Below, one piece after another: positions 1 through 11,718 of a stretch of DNA of 64,000 bases; position 1 is the first letter of the stretch; every line of letters begins with the position of its first letter. The notes under the pieces are model-generated. The model ran no database searches and was not told the origin of the DNA. It worked only from the letters and a program-made list of their open reading frames with translations. This DNA is from Amphimedon queenslandica (taxonomy: Eukaryota > Porifera > Demospongiae > Haplosclerida > Niphatidae): positions 4,329 through 68,328 of the forward strand of contig NW_003546673.1 in assembly GCF_000090795.2 (NCBI RefSeq), in the 5' to 3' direction. Position numbers and translations under genes: made by a program.

Positions 1-1
1 T

Positions 2-583
2 TCAGGCATAAACACGATTGCATTTTATGGCGAAATAATACTAAAGGATGCAGGGCTGAGTCAAGAAATGGCAAAGTACATGGCCCTTTTGTCCATCGGT
101 CTTTGCCCTGTTATTTTCACGCTGCCTACCGTATTAACTGTTGATTTAGTGGGACGAAAAATCCTCCTAATGGCCAGTGCTTTAATCATGGGTTTCAGCT
201 CGTATGGCTTAGGTCTATTCAATAGATACGAGAACCTCAATATATTGGGCATCGTGTCAATGATATGTTTTGAGTTTGGATTCAGCATTGGATATGGACC
301 TATACCATGGATCATGATAGCCGAAATGATACCTTTACGAGTTAGAGGTCAACTTGGTGGTATACTGGTCGGGTTCAGCTGGGGCTGTGCTGCATTGATT
401 ACTGGATTCTATTTTGTGTACGTTGAATATGTTGGAGCTGATTATGCCTGGTGGACTTTTGGATTTTTAAATATCGCCTCTTTCGCTTTTGTTGCTTTCT
501 TCCTCCCCGAGACAAAGGGAAAGAAACTTGAAGTGATGGAGAAACAGTTTTTAAACAATTATAAGTTATGTTCATACCGATAA
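2..583 (+). CDS. Sugar transporter (SLC2/GLUT-like), 3' part only
   Basis: This is the C-terminal third of a major-facilitator sugar transporter. The frame is open from base 2, so the 5' part lies outside the window. It begins in the TM7 signature (SGINTIAFY), followed by VDLVGRKILL, the loop motif PLRVRG and the family-typical PETKGKK near the C terminus, then stops after KLCSYR. It is the first of three tandem paralogues. As in the other two, the C-terminal half lies in one long exon. The TM10 Trp (GFSW) is present. GLUT/Tret proteins carry hexoses or trehalose by facilitated diffusion; the substrate cannot be read from sequence. Family confidence is high. Confidence 0.93.
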   Translation, partial: SGINTIAFYGEIILKDAGLSQEMAKYMALLSIGLCPVIFTLPTVLTVDLVGRKILLMASALIMGFSSYGLGLFNRYENLNILGIVSMICFEFGFSIGYGPIPWIMIAEMIPLRVRGQLGGILVGFSWGCAALITGFYFVYVEYVGADYAWWTFGFLNIASFAFVAFFLPETKGKKLEVMEKQFLNNYKLCSYR

Positions 584-709
584 TTTGTTTTTATGCTTTT
601 GTAGAAAATACAATAGTACAGTAATTGTTTTTGCAGAGGAGAGGGGAGGGGCTCGCTTAGCCACGCCTACATCCCCCTTGCCTTGCCTGCTGTTTTTGAC
701 TTTGCACTA

Positions 710-2345
710 ATGGAGGTTCAAAATGAGAAACTACTTGGCACAGGTCGAGAGGATATTCCTTTATTGAAAGTCAACATACAGGAGCCACCAAAGAATCTAA
801 AGCAGAAAGCCTTGGCCCTGTGTAGAAGCCCCCACAGGCTATGGAGCACTAGTGTGATTGCTTTTATCATTGCGACCTTCACCATGATAGGTGGATATTC
901 ACTGGGCTATCCCTCCTCTGCTCTCCTGGACCTTAGGAACATGACTAATGGACGTGCTATCAAGAGTGGCTCTGTCCTTGAGAATGTCTTTGGAGTGAGT
1001 CTAACAGCATTTGAGCATCATGTTGTCAAATTATTTTATTTTTGTTAATCTTTTCATTCAGGCCATAGGCCCAGTTGGATCATTGTTTGGTGGGACTCTG
1101 GCCGGTTTCTCTGCTGATACATTTGGACGTAGGCCCACAGTCATACTCACTGCTGTCTCGTATTTTGTGGGCTGGACAATGCTTGGTGTATCGTGGTACA
1201 TTAAGAATGCAGTCGCTTTTCAAATTATACTAATGCTCGGTCGCTGTATATCTGGATTTGGGCTAGGCTGGGCTTTGCTTGCTGGACCAGTAAGTAAAAT
1301 TTCATTGTAAACATTCATGACTCCCTGAAATATAAATTAATTTATGTATTATTAGGTTTATATTGGAGAGATCTCTCCGCCAGCACTAAGAGGTTTCTAC
1401 AGTTCATTTCCACAGGTGCTTATGTTTATGGGTATACTGGCAGTCTACTGTGTTGGGGCTATTCCAGGCCTCAAGTTCTATCACACTGCATTCATTGGCT
1501 CAGGCATGACTGTAGTGGCATTGCTCTTTGTAATATGGATCCCAGAGACACCAAGATTTCTCGTAGTGAAGCAAAAGACTGAAAAAGCACTTCAGACGTT
1601 GAAGTTCTTGCGTGGACCTAAGATAGACTCAGAGCAAGAGCTTACTGAGATTGAAGGTGCCATTGCTAAGCAGCACAAGCTCTCTTTCAGGGAGTTCCTA
1701 AGAGAGTTTTCGCACAAAAATGTCTACCTACCGTTCATATTGATGCTCTTTGTCATGATCTTCCAGCAGCTCTCCGGCATCAATGCAATTGTATTTTACA
1801 GTGCACCTATACTTCAGGATGCTGGCTTTGGAAGAGACTCTCGTTTTGTTGCTCTGCTAACTGTCGGGCTCACTTCTCTACTGGCGACATTCATCAACAC
1901 TTTAATAGTTGATCTCTTTGGACGTAAGATCCTCCTAATGGTCAGTGCCACTCTTATGACATTCAGCTCACTGGGTCTTGGACTTGTGCTTAGGTTTTCC
2001 AGCCTGCACATAATCGCTATATTCTCTGTGATTGGATTTCAAGTTGGTTTCTGCATTGGGTATGGAGCTATCACTTGGATCATGATTCCAGAAATGATCC
2101 CACTACGAGTAAGAGGATACCTTGGTGGAGTATTGGTCTCTACCAATAGAGCCAGTGCTGCCATTACTACTGGTTTCTACTTTGCTTATGCCGATAATGT
2201 CGGAGAGGACGTCGCATGGTGGACTTTTGCTGCAATAAACCTCGTGTCGCTTGCTTTTGTTGCCTTCTTCCTCCCAGAGACAAAGGGAAAGAAACTGGAG
2301 GCAATGGAGAAAGAATTTGTTAAGAGCTACAGATTGTGTGCATAA
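710..2345 (+). CDS. Sugar transporter (SLC2/GLUT-like), paralogue 2
   Basis: Three exons, 710-994, 1062-1289 and 1356-2345, join in phase 0 to give 500 aa, the usual GLUT length. I chose ATG 710 because the in-frame open region upstream has no ATG, and paralogue 3 starts at the matching place. Visible motifs are DTFGRRPT (loop 2-3), PETPRF (loop 6-7), FQQLSGINAIVFYSAPI (TM7), VDLFGRKILL, PLRVRG and PETKGKK. It resembles class III GLUT/Tret1-like carriers. Its odd feature is TM10: the Trp kept in both neighbours is replaced, reading STNRAS where they read GFSWGC and AFNWGC. This may alter sugar or inhibitor binding. The substrate is unknown. Confidence 0.93.
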
Positions 2346-2500
2346 GAAAGAGAAATGTCTTCTTTATTATTAATTTAAATGCTATATGATTTTTGTTTTA
2401 CTATCAGTAGATCTATAGATAGATAAGGGACACAATAGATGGATAGATAGAGGAACTAACTTTGGGGGTGTGGGCTGGTTTTTAGTGGTTTGGGTGTAAA

Positions 2501-4132
2501 ATGGATCTTGCTAAGAAACTCCAGCAATCCGAGAAATCACTAACCTCTACTCAACTAGAAGCTTCCCCACTGCAGGAGCCAACAAACTACAATACCTCTT
2601 CTCTGTCTTTCTCAAAGAAGCTCACGTCTCTGGTCAAAGGTCCCGAAAGACTATGGAGCACTACTCTGTTAGCAATGACAGCTGCCCTTCTAACAGTGGT
2701 AGGTGGCTACACCATTGCATATCCATCCTCCTCACTGGAGGACCTCCAAAACATAACTGATGGACGTGCCATCAAAAATGGATCGACCTTTGAAGATGTA
2801 TATGGAGTGAGTAAAATCAGTTTTATATCTATAATAATCAAATTGTCTTAATTACAGGCTATTACTCCTATTGGTGCATTATTTGGTGGAATAGTAGCTG
2901 GCTCATCAGCCGATGTCCTCGGACGTAGGCCAACAATTATCATAACACTGTTACCATATTTTGTGGGTTGGACAATGCTTGGTATATCGTGGTACATTAA
3001 GAATGTCCTAGCTTTCAAAGTGATCTTACTAGCCGGTCGTTTTATTTCTGGATTTGGACTAGGATGGGCCGTGTTGATTGGGCCTGTAAGTGAATCATAA
3101 TTATACTACCCCGTAATGCATTTCTCTATTCTCTATTGTGTATAGGTTTACATTGGTGAAATATCTCTTCCGTCTCTGCGTGGATTATACAGCTCATTTC
3201 CACAATTGTTCCTTAATATTGGGATCATGATGTCTTACTTACTCGGAGCCACTGGTTTAAAGTATCACTATCTTGCTTTCATTGCCTCTGGATTCACTCT
3301 CGTCATTTCACTGGCTATTGTATGGGTCCCAGAGACTCCTCGTTTTCTCATTGCTAAAGACAATGTAACAAGAGCATTGAAAACCCTTCGGTTCCTACGA
3401 GGGCACAATGTGGATCCTAAAGAGGAACTGATTGAGATTGAAGAGGCTATCACAATGCAAGAGAAACTGTCTTGTCTTGAAGTATTAAAAGAGCTACCAA
3501 AAAGGAGTGTCTACCTTCCATTTATGCTTGTCATGCTACTGATGTTCTTCCAGCAATTCTCTGGCATTAATGCTCTTGTCTTCTACAGTGCCCCAATCCT
3601 CCAAAGGGCAGGCTTTGGTAGCAACTCTGCCTTCTTGGCTCTGATGACTGTAGGGATCACTTCTCTACTAGCTACATTCCTCAATACACTCATTATTGAT
3701 CTCTTTGGTCGTAAACTCTTACTGATGACTAGCGCAACTTTGATGGCTTTGAGCTCGTACGGGCTGGGCCTCGTCATGCAAGACACAGCTCTTAAATCAG
3801 TGGCAATCGTCTCAGTGATTGTTTTCCAGGCAGGATTCTGCATAGGATATGGCGCAACACCATGGATAATGCTACCAGAATTGATCCCTCTTCGTGTGAG
3901 AGGCCTTCTTGGTGGAGTAACAGCTGCTTTCAACTGGGGCTGTGCCAGTCTCATCACTGGATTTTATTTTGTAGTTTCCAACAAGATTGGCGCCGACATA
4001 GCTTGGTGGATATTTGCCGGCATTAACGGACTCTCGGTAGCTTTCGTTGCCTTTTTTCTCCCAGAGACAAAAGGAAAGAAACTCGAAATGACGGAAAAAC
4101 TATTTACAAATAATTACAAATTTTGCACATAA
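2501..4132 (+). CDS. Sugar transporter (SLC2/GLUT-like), paralogue 3
   Basis: Three exons, 2501-2806, 2858-3085 and 3146-4132, with the same phase-0 junctions as paralogue 2, give 506 aa. The signature series is complete: VLGRRPT, PETPRF, FQQFSGINALVFYSAPI, IDLFGRKLLL, PLRVRG and PETKGKK, with TM10 reading AFNWGC. The N-terminal ~45 residues are hydrophilic and cytoplasmic. Identical exon layout and high similarity across the three copies point to recent tandem duplication. The gene is convergent with ZPR1, with only 89 bp between the two stop codons. Membrane hexose or disaccharide uniport is the expected role. Confidence 0.94.
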
Positions 4133-4217
4133 CAAGCACAAATTATTATTATTGTTTTTTTATGCTGACAAATATTATGAAATCAAAAAACTGAAAATTT
4201 ATAAATGCAGTAATAAT

Positions 4218-4224
4218 TTTATTA
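4218..4224 (-). other. Poly(A) signal overlapping the ZPR1 stop
   Basis: On the minus strand the stop TAA (4224-4222) runs straight into TAAAA, so AATAAA (4223-4218) overlaps the stop codon. This implies a 3' UTR of only ~15-30 nt, in keeping with the 89 bp gap to the convergent transporter gene. Confidence 0.55.
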
Positions 4225-6773
4225 GTAATCCTCCGTTTTGATGTCGTTGAGACCCAAATCATCATTTTGCTCGAAAGTACGATCATACTCAAGGATCTTC
4301 ATCTCTGGGTCTTCATCAGGAGCGTACAAGTTCTACAAAAGATAATAATAATCACACCCACACAAAATCACAAAGAGTTCAGACCATGTACTATAGTAGT
4401 ACAGGAAATTTTGAAAAAAATCACAAGAAGAAAATTCTTCATTTTTATATTTTTTCCTGATACATATACATGTCTTTATATTGTTTATCAATTTTGAACA
4501 GATTCCAATCAAATTTAGATTTGTTATGAATTTTTAAAGTTGCTCAAAAATCGGGCGAAAGTCCCTATACTATAGTACAGGGTCGTTGGCCAAATTTCAC
4601 CAAAAATGACTGGGAGAGAATTTTCCATTTTAATAATTTTTTCTGACACATATACATGTCTATATGTTGTGTAGAAAGTTTGAGGTGATTCTGATAAAAT
4701 TTGGATTTTTTATGAATTTTTAAAGTTGCTTCAAATGCTATGTACTGTATTGTAGTGCTTGTCAGCTCATGAAGCTCATCCTGTTTAGCTCACTTAGCAT
4801 GATTAGTGAGACATGTAGTAAATTGTATTGCCCACTAAAATAAATCAATAGAGTTACCTGTAAGTAGCTATTACCAGCTGGATCATCTAATATAATGTGA
4901 ATATTCAATTTTTGACCTTTAATAACCTATTACACAATCATAAATGAGTATATGCACGTACATGTACCTCATCAAGTTTTTTGATAAACTCAGCCATTTT
5001 ACTGCCGCTTGACGCATCCCCAGTGACAAAAGGATTAGCACCAGCCAACTGTTCCTTGATGCTAGTCAGAATACCTTCAATCGTTGAGAAACGACCTCCA
5101 AGAGTCCCAGGCTTGACCTCAAATTCAAGTTCCGGTATATACATTGAAGCAGTCTCAGACTAAGGCAGCAAAAGATAATTATTATCAACAGTCAAAACTT
5201 GCTTTTAATATGTCACGGGATAGATCAGTCGGATCGGTGATCCTGAGCTCAATCTTCTTCCCCTTATCACTGATACCTGATCCAGACTTGATCTCGTTGC
5301 TCTTGTGTCCGCAGTAATCACAGTTAAGGGCCATGAGGACAACCTCTTTAAAGTGAGGTATATCTATTAGTAGGGAGGAGGGATCTGTAAAATACGACAC
5401 AGACTATAATGATAACACTGAAAGAGGTACAAACGCTGCGATACACACCAACTAGCTTCATATTGGTCTCTGCTGGCATCTGGCAGTTAGGACACTCTGT
5501 ACCAAAGCTCATTACTTCGTCTCGAATGCTCGTACTGCTTTCAACTCCTCCAGTTTCTAAAGTGTGAGCTGATGGAATGTTATCTGAAGATTCTCCCTAA
5601 GTAAAGAGAAATAGATGAAAAAAGAGAAAGAGAGAAAGGAAATTAGTTTTCACTTTGGTGGAGGTATCAATGATCCCAAGTTGCTTGTCTTGCTCTTCGG
5701 AACGCTTGTATCTCTTGACTGAGAGTTTGTCATCAGTGCTTCCTTCAATGCCTACTCCTGTTTTGCTTTCAACAAAGCTATTACCACTAGGATCATCAAT
5801 GACCTATCATAATGGGAATCATACCAAGTACAGCACAATATCAGTGTCTCTTCCTAACACATTACATGAATTGATTCAAACTTTCTACAGCATTAATGTA
5901 TGTACAGGTACACTGTATGTCTATCATAACTACATGGCATAACATTTGACTGACTTACAATATTAAAGGGTGTTTCCACTTTAAGAATAGAGCTCAACCG
6001 TTTAATAAAGTCATCAATTTTAGCAGCTATTTCTGGATACTGCTCCTGCATGGTGAAATAAATTTAAAAGTTTATTATAATAGAACAATAATTATCTTAA
6101 CAAGGTCCTTTTTGAATAATGTATAATAGTAGATAAACCTCTAGCTAATGGGAGCTCAAATTTACCTTCCTTGCTGGTTGGTCTTGTTCCAGTTCACTGA
6201 TACTCATTTGAATGAAGCCCTCCAGCGTATTGATGCTACCTTTCTGGGTCCCTGGGGGTATCTCAAACTCGAGTGATGGGATCTTGAGCAAGGCATGGTT
6301 GGCTTTGACAACAAGACGATTCAAATCCTATAACAAGTTTTCATGATATTTATTCCTCCCTCCCTCTCAGTCTCCTTACAGTTGGTTCATTAATGGCTAC
6401 AGTGTATTCAACTCCATCGGTTTGGGTTGGGGAATTCTCCTGTATCTCATTGTTACTGTTGCCACAGTGAGGACAATGGAACGATATCACAATGATGTCA
6501 CGGAACATTGGTATCTTGGTCAGCAGCAAACGAGTCACTCCCTACAAAGTAAAATTAAAATGTTATGAAGATGAAGGTCTCCATTTTTTGTTTGATTTGT
6601 CTCACGTTTTCATGACAAGAGAGGCAGAGTGACTCTAATTCACTCGTCTCCAGTTCCTCTATGTTAGCCGCAGATAATGGACGAAAGAGAGGCTGTGTCA
6701 GGGTCTCTGATGTAGCAGGTAGGACACCGTTAGCCTCACCATTAGGATTTGTCTTACCCTCATCATTCTCCAT
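4222..6773 (-). CDS. ZPR1: Zinc finger protein ZPR1
   Basis: Ten exons give 469 aa (human 459): 6773-6606, 6541-6380, 6327-6166, 6045-5959, 5803-5654, 5596-5449, 5363-5203, 5159-4968, 4926-4858 and 4332-4222. Two ZPR1 modules are seen, each a C4 zinc finger followed by an A/B domain. The fingers read CLSC...CPHCG and CPNC...CDYCG, and the second module contains IPHFKEV. The C terminus [16 protein letters not shown]...LGLNDIKTE is diagnostic. ZPR1 is an eEF1A-binding factor that moves between cytoplasm and nucleus on growth signals. Intron 7 has a GC donor. Exon 7 has a second possible acceptor 21 nt upstream. AATAAA overlaps the stop. An upstream in-frame ATG exists at 6794. Confidence 0.96.
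4383..4737. repeat. Palindrome-centred tandem repeat, intron 9 of ZPR1
   Basis: Two head-to-tail units of ~175 bp in reverse orientation compared with the copy at 18300. Each has an imperfect core related to CCCTGTACTATAGTACAGGG (near 4383-4404 and 4563-4582). The core is followed by a GCCAAATTTC..AAAATGAC segment, then GAGAATT, CATATACATGTC and a T-rich end with AAAGTTGCTC. The same module recurs in introns at 14440, 18300, 34435, 43665 and 57150. Confidence 0.85.
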
Positions 6774-6970
6774 CTTGCTGTGTAGTGTGTACATGCACGT
6801 GGGTGTTGGTGGACGCTATAATTAATTAGCCACGCCTATAGTTAAATCAGTGCGTGGGCGAGCTCTTACCCATGTATTTTTGCTGTTTACACAAAATGTA
6901 TGGAAAATCTTTATAAAAAGAAAGGTGTGTGTAATGCATGAGAGTACTTGTTGGAAACTCTAACTAATGG

Positions 6971-8016
6971 TCATATATTGTTAGACGGACATTGTATTCC
7001 TACATCCTTCCTATTAGATCTAGCAGTGGTGCAGCTCTCAGCTGCAGTACTGGAGCGTAGAGAGCTCTCTCTTCCACCTTTCCCTACTCCTCCTACTGTT
7101 GTAGGAGGAGTATAGATTCTTGTCCCATTAGATGTGCCTATTCCTGAGCTTTCCCTTGAGACCTGTCTTGAATGAGGTCTGTGCTCATCTGGTGAAGTTG
7201 AAGTGACTATGGACTCATTTGGCTGAGGGCTTCCTCCTCCTTCCTTTTTCCCCAGTGATGACTGTTGCCTGGAAGAAGGAGCTGACTGCATGCGAGAAGA
7301 GACAATGGATCCTTTTTCAATTGGTGATGCTGATGACAGCCTTTGGCTCTTCCTAGATCCAGAGATGTAGCTTGGAGTTGGTGCAGTTGGTCTCTCTGAC
7401 ATTGCTGAATTGCTTCTTCTTCCATCTTCTCCAGGAGTGCATGGTAAAGACTGTTCACTGGGTAGTGCATCCTTTTTTGAGCCCCCAGGGGACAACTGCT
7501 CTTCGGTACCAGGAATCTGTTTTGTCTTTTCCAAATCTTCTGGTTGACTAGTTGAGGGAGATTTGCTGCCTTCCTGCTGTGCAACGGATGCCGGAGCTGT
7601 TGAAGGTCTGGATTTCTCTCTCATTTGCTGTGACATGAATTTCGTCTTGACCTGGAGTTTGATCGGTTTGCGAGGTGCCTGCCACGTACCAACAAAATGA
7701 CCCCAAGGACTAACTGACGAGCGCCACTTCTCTGATAAGACATGACCTTTATCATTAGCTATGAATTGAGTGTGTCCCCTGCGACGAGATGGATACTGTG
7801 CAAAAAAATAAAGATTACTCTAAGTGTCTATTTGTGCATAAAGCAATCAACACCATGCAACTATAGTGCAAATTTATCTTACCTCCTTGAACTGGCGGGG
7901 TATTTCATAGTTTTGGAGTCTATTGGACTTGTAAGCACTTTCAAACTATAAATAAAAGATGTGAGGCTAGCAATGGTATCAGAGCTTACCTGGTTACAGC
8001 TGAAATTGGTAGACAT
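6971..8016 (-). CDS. CFAP126: Flattop / CFAP126 homologue
   Basis: Three exons, 8016-7990, 7945-7883 and 7795-6971, give 304 aa. The N-terminal ~90 residues carry the Flattop signature: MSTNFSCNQFESAYKSN, then YPSRRRGHTQFIANDKGHVL, then SPWGHFVGTW. The vertebrate protein shows ATNYSANQYEKAF, IIANDRGHLL and NPWGSFMGTW at the same places. The remaining ~200 residues are Ser/Pro/Gln-rich, low complexity and longer than in human (about 177 aa in all). Flattop is a microtubule inner protein of motile cilia and helps position basal bodies, so expression in flagellated cells such as choanocytes or larval cells is expected. It is head to head with the lipase gene. Confidence 0.9.
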
Positions 8017-8136
8017 GACTACTACCTGTTTGCATGAGGGATTGTAGTCATGGAAACGTACAAAATTACATTCATCGTTCCAAGTAAAAAGAGCTTTTAT
8101 GGTACGTCAGCATAAGCAGTTAACGCCCCATCGAAA
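8017..8136. promoter_or_regulatory. Shared promoter region CFAP126 / LIPE
   Basis: Only 120 bp separate the two divergent start codons (8016 on minus, 8137 on plus), so both promoters and both 5' UTRs must fit here. I see no TATA box at a convincing position. A GGTCTAC-like or other factor site cannot be assigned by eye. Confidence 0.5.
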
Positions 8137-9776
8137 ATGGCTGATAGCAATGTTCTCAAAAGCCTCTACAGAGACTTCAAATCTCAGATAGACCCAAAGT
8201 CTATACAGCCATCGGTCACTGTGTATGACAGAGAAAAGGAGATGATGGCATTCCAGAAGCTTTTCCGCGACATAAGGCTGCAAGTGGACGTTGGTCTCAA
8301 ACTGCACCAGATGAGGAGGAACACAGTGGACTCGCAGTTTCACGACGTCTTCACTGAAATTGACCTATTGCTTGAGCCAGTGGAGACTGCACAGCAGAGC
8401 ATTTTTGAAGGCAAGAGAGTTTGCATTCATTTTACATTATATTGTCGTGTTTCTTTGTTAAATTGTTATGAAAACACCTTTTGCTTCCTCCTCTCCCTCT
8501 GTCTCTATTTTAGGTGCTCCCAAATTTGATTTTGTTCAACCTGATGGTACTCACGTTAAAGCTAACGGTTTCCGTAGCTTGCTCTGTGTTCTCAAGGAAC
8601 TCCTCTCATGTCTCCTGTACTACCTCCAGAAATATGCACGCGACAGAGGAGGTCTCTTTTATAATGCAGCCGACTCGTTGAGCAACATCACGGCTCATGC
8701 CAGAGCACTACAGGTTGGTAGTAAGCTCTGTTTGGGTAGCAATTGTAATTGCTTGCAACAACAAGGCACTTGTTTTGCATGATGACACACTATAGCTACA
8801 TGCACTTGCAGTACATTGACTTTTGATTTGAGTGTTGCATATGTTAATCAATTTCTCTCAAGAGAGTTATGGTGTTAGTTTAGGACATCTAATTACTTAG
8901 TCCAAACTCTGCAATATAGCAATTGAAAAGTAATTGAGCTTAATCTAATTTGCTTCTTTCTTCCTTCTTAGGGTATGGAGCGTATATGCTATCACGCTAA
9001 TGCCCTGATGACAGTCAATGATTCTCCTAACCTCCACAACAGTGGGGACATGAGGAGGAGCCTACTGAGTCTCCTTTACACGGAGACCGTTTGCCGCGAT
9101 GCCTTTTATGGCCGTTGCCTTGGTTTTCAGGTAAACATTACAAAGTCTGACGCTTAAAATATTTTTAAAATTTTTTTTATAATTTAGTATTCTCAAGGAC
9201 TCAAGCCCATACTCCAGTTCCTGGCCATTGCTATGGCATCTTATGAGGACTGGTACAAAGGGACAAAGGATGACCCGATCAAGCAATTGCTCAACAGTCT
9301 ACTAAAGGTTTACTACACAGCACATGTCTGTCACATGTTATGCATAATTGGCAGCATGAATGTCATGTCACTCTAATTGAGCAATTATGTTCAATTAGTT
9401 ATTTATAGTTTTTTTGTACTTTGTTTTTACTAGGGTGGTAAGTATATTCAGCATCCTACACAACGTGGTGTTAAAATAGCTGAGCTTACCGACGACTGCA
9501 GCATCTACTTTGCTAAAGCTTTCTGGTCACTGACAGAACAAACTGCAGTAAAGGTATGGGAAGAAATAGAGTAGTGTTTACTGTTATTCTATACAGTTAG
9601 TGGATTGTGACACAGTAACATTTTGGGGTTACCATTATGCATGAATATGACAGCTGGCAGCTATAACTAACTTGCTAGCTGCTATTGCTCTGTTTAATTA
9701 CATTAATCATGTGTTCTAATAGCTATATAAATGTACCCTAATTCTTCAGACTAAGGACTGTCATGACCATTACAAT

Positions 9777-9807
<31 letters not shown>

Positions 9808-11660
9808 GATTATTGTTGTTGTTGTTGTTGTTACAGACTGCTGTCAAGCTGGTGAGTCAATCTGTCGACGTGTCCGAGACTTTAGAAGTTCCAGCAAAGA
9901 ATGTCACAGTTGATGTAAGTTTGGGACTATGTACCAAGGGTGAATTATAGCTTCCATAATCTTCCTTCCTCTCTCTCTCTCTCTCTCTCTCATTAATAGT
10001 CAGTCAATGGTGGTAGTGTTACTCTTCAGCCTCCATTCTCTGATCTTGGATACAGACCAATCTCAGTCTCTCTGATATCACACAAATTAAGAGATGGGCA
10101 GGTACATACTTATGATTCGCTTCCCCACATGAACACTTACCTCTTCTCTCCCTCCCTCTCTCTCTCTCTTTTTCATAGCCTTTCACTGGTTACAAGAGAC
10201 CTCCTACAGTTCCTCCATCAACTGGACTCATCATACACTTTCATGGTGGAGGATTTGTGGCACAGTCTTCAAAATCACACGAGGTATAGCTGCACGTTGT
10301 TATTATTATTTTGTTTATGTTTATTGTTTGTCTTAGTTCTATCTCCGCTGGTGGTCTAAGGAGCTGGACTGTCCTATCTTATCAGTTGATTATTCTCTTG
10401 CTCCAGAGGCTCCATACCCTCGTGCTGTTGATGAGTGCATATTTGTATATGCATGGGCATTGAATAACCTTGCCTTCCTTGGTAAACGAGTCACTTATTT
10501 ATTTATTTATTTACTTGTTATAGGCACGACTGGTGAGCGGATCATATTGGCTGGAGATTCAGCAGGTGGCTATTTCTCAATAGTTACGGCCATGAAAGCC
10601 AAACAGCTCAAACTCCGCCTGCCTGATCAGGTTTTTGCCTATTATCCGGCCACTCTCATATCATCGGCAGTCTCGCCATCACGATTCCTCTCCCTGATGG
10701 ATCCACTACTGCCTATTGGAATATTGCTCAGTTGCTTACAGGTTAGTTTAATGTCCATGTACTTAAACCTGTGTATGTATGAAGCGTGTGGTACATGTAC
10801 AGTACTAACTCATATTTGTTATAATTGATCCCTCTCAGGCCTATACTGGTTGCCTGGCAAGTGAGGAGGTACAAAAGAGAAGGAAAGAGATAAGAGACAA
10901 GATATTGGCAGCTAAAGGTTACGTCATTCCTTCAACGTGTGATCCTTATGTTGCTCCTAAGCCACAAACAAGGTACTCCTCTATTTTATCTAGCTACATG
11001 TACATTGTACTTGTGACAACAAAATGAATAGTAGAAATTAGGGTCTTGTATATTTCAGATGGGACAAGATGAAGGGAGGGTTTCAGAGAAGCCAAACAAC
11101 ACCAGAAGTCCCCAGTGCACCAAAGGACTCCAAAGCAGCCCCACCTGCTCGTCCTCCTCCACCTAAATCAACGCGGAACGCTTCAGTTGGCTCTAAGCCA
11201 TCACGCCCACCTCCTCCTTCCTTAAAGAATGGAGGAAAGGCAGTTTCCAGTAAGAAATAATTAGTCTATTTTATGATGGCCATTTTATTTGTAGTGTCAG
11301 TTGGTTCAGAGTCTCCTTCTGTTTTGTTTAAACCATCAGCTGCTAAACTAGAGGAACACGAAGAGGAAGAGAATGAAGTATTTGAATCTAAAGATGAGAA
11401 GACCAGCAGTATAGAGACTGGCCAATCTGAAACCCAGGAATCATGCAAAGAGGAAGGAGAAGAGAAAGAGAGCGAGGGAGATGAGCAAGGATTGACTGAA
11501 GTTGATTTGAAGGCAGAGCAGCAGTCAGATTCAAATTGTACTGGGCAGGCAGAGACTCAGGAGGATCATAGACAGAGCATAACCTCTTCTGCTGTAAGTA
11601 AAGGCACCTTACTCTTTCATTTTATTCATTCTGCCTTCTCTCCTCGCTCTTCTGTTGGCA

Positions 11661-11718
<58 letters not shown>

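Noticed and set aside
683-709. Upstream start for transporter paralogue 2
   Set aside because: The extension depends on a TTG start; ATG 710 aligns with the start of paralogue 3.
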